Below the pieces are notes generated by a model. The model ran no database searches and was not told where the DNA came from. It saw only the letters and a list, made by a program, of their open reading frames with translations. Both the position numbers and the translations under genes were made by a program. From positions 1 through 7,964 of the forward strand of contig JALHTS010000703.1 of NCBI GenBank assembly GCA_022865965.1: a stretch of DNA of 7,964 nt, written 5' to 3'. Positions 6,249 to 7,964 of the stretch are shown here, piece by piece (the first letter of the stretch is position 1; each line of letters starts with the position of its first letter). This stretch comes from Ignavibacteriaceae bacterium (GTDB lineage Bacteria > Bacteroidota > Ignavibacteria > Ignavibacteriales > Ignavibacteriaceae).

Positions 6249-6280
6249 AAAAAGAATTAATCCTGTTCGGATAGAAATTA

Positions 6281-6352
6281 TTACTCGTCTGTATTAGTCA
6301 CTTCAGATGCATTGACATCCGAACCACATTCCGCCATCCATCCATTAAACAT
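6281..6352 (-). CDS. Very small protein (23 residues) with a strong ribosome binding site
   Basis: A 23-codon frame from an ATG at 6352 to TAA at 6283-6281. The ATG is preceded by AAGGAGA at optimal spacing, as strong a site as those of the large genes here. The product starts MFNGWMAECGSDVN, has one Cys (residue 9) and an acidic tail. It has no signal peptide or membrane helix and matches no family I recognise. It follows the 32-residue gene after 26 bases and seems to be last in that unit. It may be a functional microprotein, a leader peptide, or the surviving start of a deleted gene. Confidence 0.45.
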   Translation of the reverse strand: MFNGWMAECGSDVNASEVTNTDE

Positions 6353-6378
6353 TTTATTCTCCTTAATCTTTATCAAAA

Positions 6379-6477
6379 TTATTTACAGCAATCTTTTCCT
6401 TTGCTTGTTCTCCTAAATTTTATATAAGCGATGAGAACTATTACTCCTATAAATCCTAACCCAACAAATATTTCCAT
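6379..6477 (-). CDS. Single-pass microprotein with a C-terminal Cys pair (FeoB-associated Cys-rich-like)
   Basis: A 32-codon frame from an ATG at 6477 to TAA at 6381-6379. The product has one membrane helix (residues 3-19, IFVGLGFIGVIVLIAYI), then a basic stop-transfer stretch (KFRRTSKGK), and ends DCCK with adjacent Cys at 30 and 31. This build, a helix then a basic linker then a Cys cluster, is that of the short FeoB-associated Cys-rich membrane proteins. In such proteins the Cys tail faces the cytoplasm and is thought to bind metal. The gene begins 21 bases after the PII-like stop, so it is likely co-transcribed and translated from a weak GGA site. The hydrophobic-basic-Cys order is hard to obtain by chance in AT-rich DNA. 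Confidence 0.6.
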   Translation of the reverse strand: MEIFVGLGFIGVIVLIAYIKFRRTSKGKDCCK

Positions 6478-6498
6478 TACAATTCCAACGATTTTTTT

Positions 6499-6837
6499 TT
6501 AAATGGCCTCAGCACCATGTTTTTTTGTTCTTATGCTTACTGCCTCACTTATTTCCGGGATAAAAATCTTTCCATCACCTTTTCTACCTGTGTGAGCATT
6601 TTTTAATATTATTTCAACAAATTTATTTACATCATTTTCTTCACAAACAAGTTCAATCTTTATAGTTGTGCTGTACTTCTCACAATACTCTATTGAAAGT
6701 TTAGAGCTTTGCGGATCAGCCCATTTGCCAATTGTAGAAACATCAATTACGGTCATACCCGGTACATCTGCTAACTCAAGGGCAGAGATAACTTTCTCAG
6801 CCATAGATGGTCTTATATAAGCTTTTATTTCTTTCAT
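6499..6837 (-). CDS. PII-like signalling protein of the metal-transporter-linked type
   Basis: A 112-residue GlnB-fold protein; such trimers sense small molecules and control transporters. I place the start at the ATG at 6837 because AAAAGG lies 7 bases upstream and the product then begins MKEIKAYIRP, like other PII proteins; an upstream ATG at 6855 or TTG at 6858 would add six or seven residues. It aligns to E. coli GlnB without gaps: GMTV at 27-30, EY at 50-51 (Tyr51 is the uridylylated residue in GlnB), KIELV at 60-64, and the nucleotide loop TGRKGDGKIF at 83-92. Gln39 of GlnB, which contacts Mg-ATP and 2-oxoglutarate, is Trp here, and Lys58 is Thr, so classical 2-oxoglutarate sensing is unlikely. 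A divergent PII group (PII-NG) occurs beside CusABC-type metal pumps, which matches this setting. The effector is unknown. Confidence 0.88.
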   Translation of the reverse strand: MKEIKAYIRPSMAEKVISALELADVPGMTVIDVSTIGKWADPQSSKLSIEYCEKYSTTIKIELVCEENDVNKFVEIILKNAHTGRKGDGKIFIPEISEAVSIRTKKHGAEAI

Positions 6838-6876
6838 TGTATCGCCTTTTATCATCAAACATTATTAACTCAGTTT

Positions 6877-6908
6877 AAAAATCGCAGTGCAGAAAAAATC
6901 TGCACTGC
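6877..6908 (-). terminator. Intrinsic terminator after the HMBD protein gene
   Basis: Perfect 10-base arms GCAGTGCAGA (6884-6893) and TCTGCACTGC (6899-6908) enclose a 5-base loop. On the minus strand GA and five T residues follow (6881-6877). It begins 13 bases beyond the stop of the gene at 6921. The PII-like gene starts 40 bases further on, so it needs read-through or its own promoter, for which I see no clear box. Confidence 0.85.
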
Positions 6909-6920
6909 AATTACGTTTTG

Positions 6921-7376
6921 TTATTCTTTCACTTTGTGATCGTGTTTCTTCAGATTCTCTTTTGCTTTATCAAGAGAAACTTCTTTCAACGTCATTCCAC
7001 AAAGCGGGCATTCGCCTTCAGAATCGGAAAGAACATTCCAGCACATTTGATCCTGGTACACTTTACCATCACCATTTTCATCGATGGCTTTAAGATCAAT
7101 TTCACCTTCACGCACCATAGAATTGTCATCCATTGAATCGGATTTCATATCATGCTTCATCCCATGCATATTGTTATCCGATTTTTTGTGTTCCATCTGT
7201 TTGTGAGATTCCTTGCTGCCATCCATTTTCATATCGCTATGCATTTCCTTATTAGCACAGCAGCTCATTGAACATTCCTGTTTTTCTTTCTTCTCAGTTT
7301 CAGGTTTTTCCTGAGCAAGTGCAAAAGCACCAAAGAAAGCTGCGAGTGTAAGAACCATTACGAGTTGTTTTAACAT
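6921..7376 (-). CDS. Exported Cys/His/Met-rich heavy-metal-binding-domain protein
   Basis: A 151-residue secreted protein, probably periplasmic. A signal peptide ends at AFALA/QE (residues 1-21). Residues 35-40 are CSMSCC. Residues 41-82 are dense in His, Met, Lys and Asp (HSDMKMDG, MEHKK, MHGMKHDMK), typical of Cu/Ag binding. An EF-hand-like loop, DENGDGKVYQDQ, is at 99-110 with Asp99, Asn101 and Asp103 in place but Gln at position 12. It runs into a heavy-metal-binding domain (about 107-133, ending ECPLCGMTLKEV) of the kind fused to CusB-type adaptors. The usual YxCPMHPEV start is changed to YQDQMCWNV, so the ligand set is altered. The C-terminal tail is charged. The start at 7376 has AAAGGAG 7 bases upstream. 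It follows the RND pump gene and ends at a strong terminator. Metal sequestration or hand-over to the pump is an inference. Confidence 0.88.
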   Translation of the reverse strand: MLKQLVMVLTLAAFFGAFALAQEKPETEKKEKQECSMSCCANKEMHSDMKMDGSKESHKQMEHKKSDNNMHGMKHDMKSDSMDDNSMVREGEIDLKAIDENGDGKVYQDQMCWNVLSDSEGECPLCGMTLKEVSLDKAKENLKKHDHKVKE

Positions 7377-7393
7377 TGTGTTACTCCTTTTGT

Positions 7394-7408
7394 TTAGTTA
7401 GTTAGTTA
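7394..7408. repeat. Short tetranucleotide tandem repeat (TTAG)3TTA
   Basis: Three copies of TTAG plus TTA lie in the leader of the HMBD protein gene, about 18 bases upstream of its start. The tract is too short to expect frequent slippage. Confidence 0.5.
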
Positions 7409-7434
7409 TTGAGTTAAGTATTTATTCTTATTGA

Positions 7435-7519
7435 ACTCACCCTAAATCCTTCTCTTAATAAGAGAGGGACTTTTTAAAACTCCCCTTCTCTTTTCAAGAG
7501 AAGGGGTCGGGGGATGAGA
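7435..7519. repeat. Dispersed two-hairpin repeat (the 'NPSPKEKG' type)
   Basis: A non-coding element bounded by ACTCACCCTAAATCC on the left and GGTCGGGGGATGAGA on the right, whose ends CTCAcCC and GGaTGAG are themselves near inverted repeats. Inside are two hairpins: TCTCTTA/TAAGAGA (7451-7457, 7459-7465) and CCCCTTCTCTT/AAGAGAAGGGG (7482-7492, 7496-7506). This is the layout of the repeat family that spawns spurious peptides like NPSPKEKG in many bacterial genomes, seen in several phyla. It lies between the pump gene and the HMBD gene. One copy is in this window, so its repeat nature rests on recognition. Confidence 0.65.
7472..7506 (-). terminator. Possible intrinsic terminator after the RND pump, within the repeat
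   Basis: On the minus strand the second hairpin of the repeat (11-base perfect arms, 3-base loop, 7506-7482) is followed by AGTTTTAAAAA. Four T residues make a modest tail. It begins 22 bases after the pump stop, so the mobile-looking repeat may double as its terminator. If it works, the HMBD gene needs its own promoter, which I cannot point to. Confidence 0.4.
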
Positions 7520-7527
7520 TCCCTTTA

Positions 7528-7964
7528 TTAATTTATATCAGCCAACATCTTCTTAACTTCTCTTCTTTTTATTGTATAAAAAATTGCAGGGTAAACTGTA
7601 AGTTCCATAATCATACTTGTAAGAATGCCGCCGACCATCGGAGCAGCGATTCTTTTCATCACATCTGAACCCGCACCGAGTCCAATCAATATCGGAAGTA
7701 AGCCAAGCATAGTGGTCATTACAGTCATCATCTTTGGTCTTATTCTTTTAACTGCTCCTTCAAAGATTGACTCGCGAAGGTCGGCCATATTTTTAAGCAT
7801 GCCGCTTTTCTTAAATTTTTCATAAGCGAGATCAAGATAAAGAAGCATTATCACTCCAGTTTCCGCATCAACACCGAGCAGAGCAATTATCCCAACCCAA
7901 ACTGCCACCGACATATTAAAACCAGCAAGGTAAAGGAACCAAACTGCGCCAACCAAAGAGAAAG
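7528..7964 (-). CDS. cusA: CusA-type heavy-metal efflux RND pump, C-terminal part only
   Basis: The last 144 residues of an inner-membrane proton-driven pump (family length about 1,040), continuing beyond the right edge. The TTG at 7956 is not the real start, since the frame stays open upstream and homology continues (FSLVGAVWFLYLAGFN). The visible stretch covers the last three membrane helices: VWVGIIALLG then GVDAETGVIMLLYLD, then RIRPKMMTVMTTMLGLLPIL, then GAGSDVMKRIAAPMVGG and a final helix. Visible Glu34 and Lys77 fall where CusA has Glu939 and Lys984 of its proton relay. AETGVIMLLYLD resembles monovalent-metal (Cu/Ag) CusA pumps more than CzcA. CusB- and CusC-like genes must lie outside the window. 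The TAA is at 7530-7528. Confidence 0.93.
   Translation of the reverse strand, partial: FSLVGAVWFLYLAGFNMSVAVWVGIIALLGVDAETGVIMLLYLDLAYEKFKKSGMLKNMADLRESIFEGAVKRIRPKMMTVMTTMLGLLPILIGLGAGSDVMKRIAAPMVGGILTSMIMELTVYPAIFYTIKRREVKKMLADIN

Noticed and set aside
5802..6297. Plus-strand frames at 5802-6047 and 6079-6297 with hydrophobic or His-rich products
   Set aside because: The first is the complement of Met codons in the lipoprotein gene (ATG read as CAT gives His). The second overlaps the lipoprotein start, the promoter and the micro-gene, and its hydrophobicity comes from AT-rich DNA.
6887..7136. Two overlapping plus-strand frames opposite the HMBD protein gene
   Set aside because: They cross the terminator hairpin and are antisense to a gene with a signal peptide and a recognisable metal-binding domain.
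7435..7519. CRISPR-like or phage attachment interpretation of the two hairpins
   Set aside because: The two hairpins differ in sequence and there are no regularly spaced identical repeats, no cas gene and no integrase; a dispersed non-coding repeat fits better.

Overview
The window is AT-rich, and every convincing gene lies on the minus strand, so transcription runs from high to low coordinates. Most of it is a copper/silver resistance region of Gram-negative type: an RND (CusA-like) pump, an outer or periplasmic Met-rich lipoprotein, and a CopB-type P-ATPase with a CPH motif. Gene content, AT-rich composition, strong AGGAGA-type ribosome binding sites and a dispersed hairpin repeat (7435-7519) fit the Bacteroidota/Ignavibacteriota neighbourhood. 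That placement is an inference; there is no rRNA or marker gene to fix it. Two good TTGACA/TATAAT-like promoters argue for a canonical housekeeping sigma factor rather than the -7 TAnnTTTG type of Bacteroidia.

Layout in order of transcription. 7964-7528: C-terminal end of a CusA-type heavy-metal RND pump, running off the right edge. 7519-7435: a dispersed two-hairpin repeat. 7376-6921: an exported Cys/His/Met-rich protein with an EF-hand-like loop and a heavy-metal-binding domain, followed by a strong terminator. 6837-6499: a PII-like protein of the metal-transporter-linked type. 6477-6379 and 6352-6281: two very small genes. 6248-6204: an inverted repeat abutting a near-consensus promoter. 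6101-5583: a Met-rich lipoprotein, followed by a terminator. 5488-5267: a SHOCT membrane protein. 5231-4848: a DUF302 protein. 4857-4680: two gene fragments, one the N-terminus of a HAD phosphatase. 4683-3574: a GH130 glycosidase/phosphorylase, visibly richer in G+C than its surroundings. 3529-1460: the CopB-type ATPase. 1448-1294: a broken YHS metal-binding domain. 1282-1253: a bidirectional terminator. 990-505: a TPR protein with its own promoter. 406-1: a PTS EIIA (PtsN-like) protein cut by the left edge.

How the parts may work together (inference from family knowledge): the ATPase and RND pump move Cu+/Ag+ out of the cytoplasm and across the envelope. The Met-rich lipoprotein and the HMBD protein could buffer or hand over metal in the periplasm. 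The PII-like protein may tune transport. The SHOCT and DUF302 proteins are common but poorly understood companions. The GH130 gene does not belong to this logic and looks like an acquisition that left gene debris at its upstream edge. The TPR/PTS pair beyond the terminator looks like unrelated chromosomal background.

Points most worth a second look: the palindrome-plus-promoter at 6204-6248, the PII-like protein with Tyr51 kept but position 39 changed to Trp, the two unlisted micro-genes, the rearranged metal ligands in the HMBD protein, and the GH130/HAD/YHS scars.
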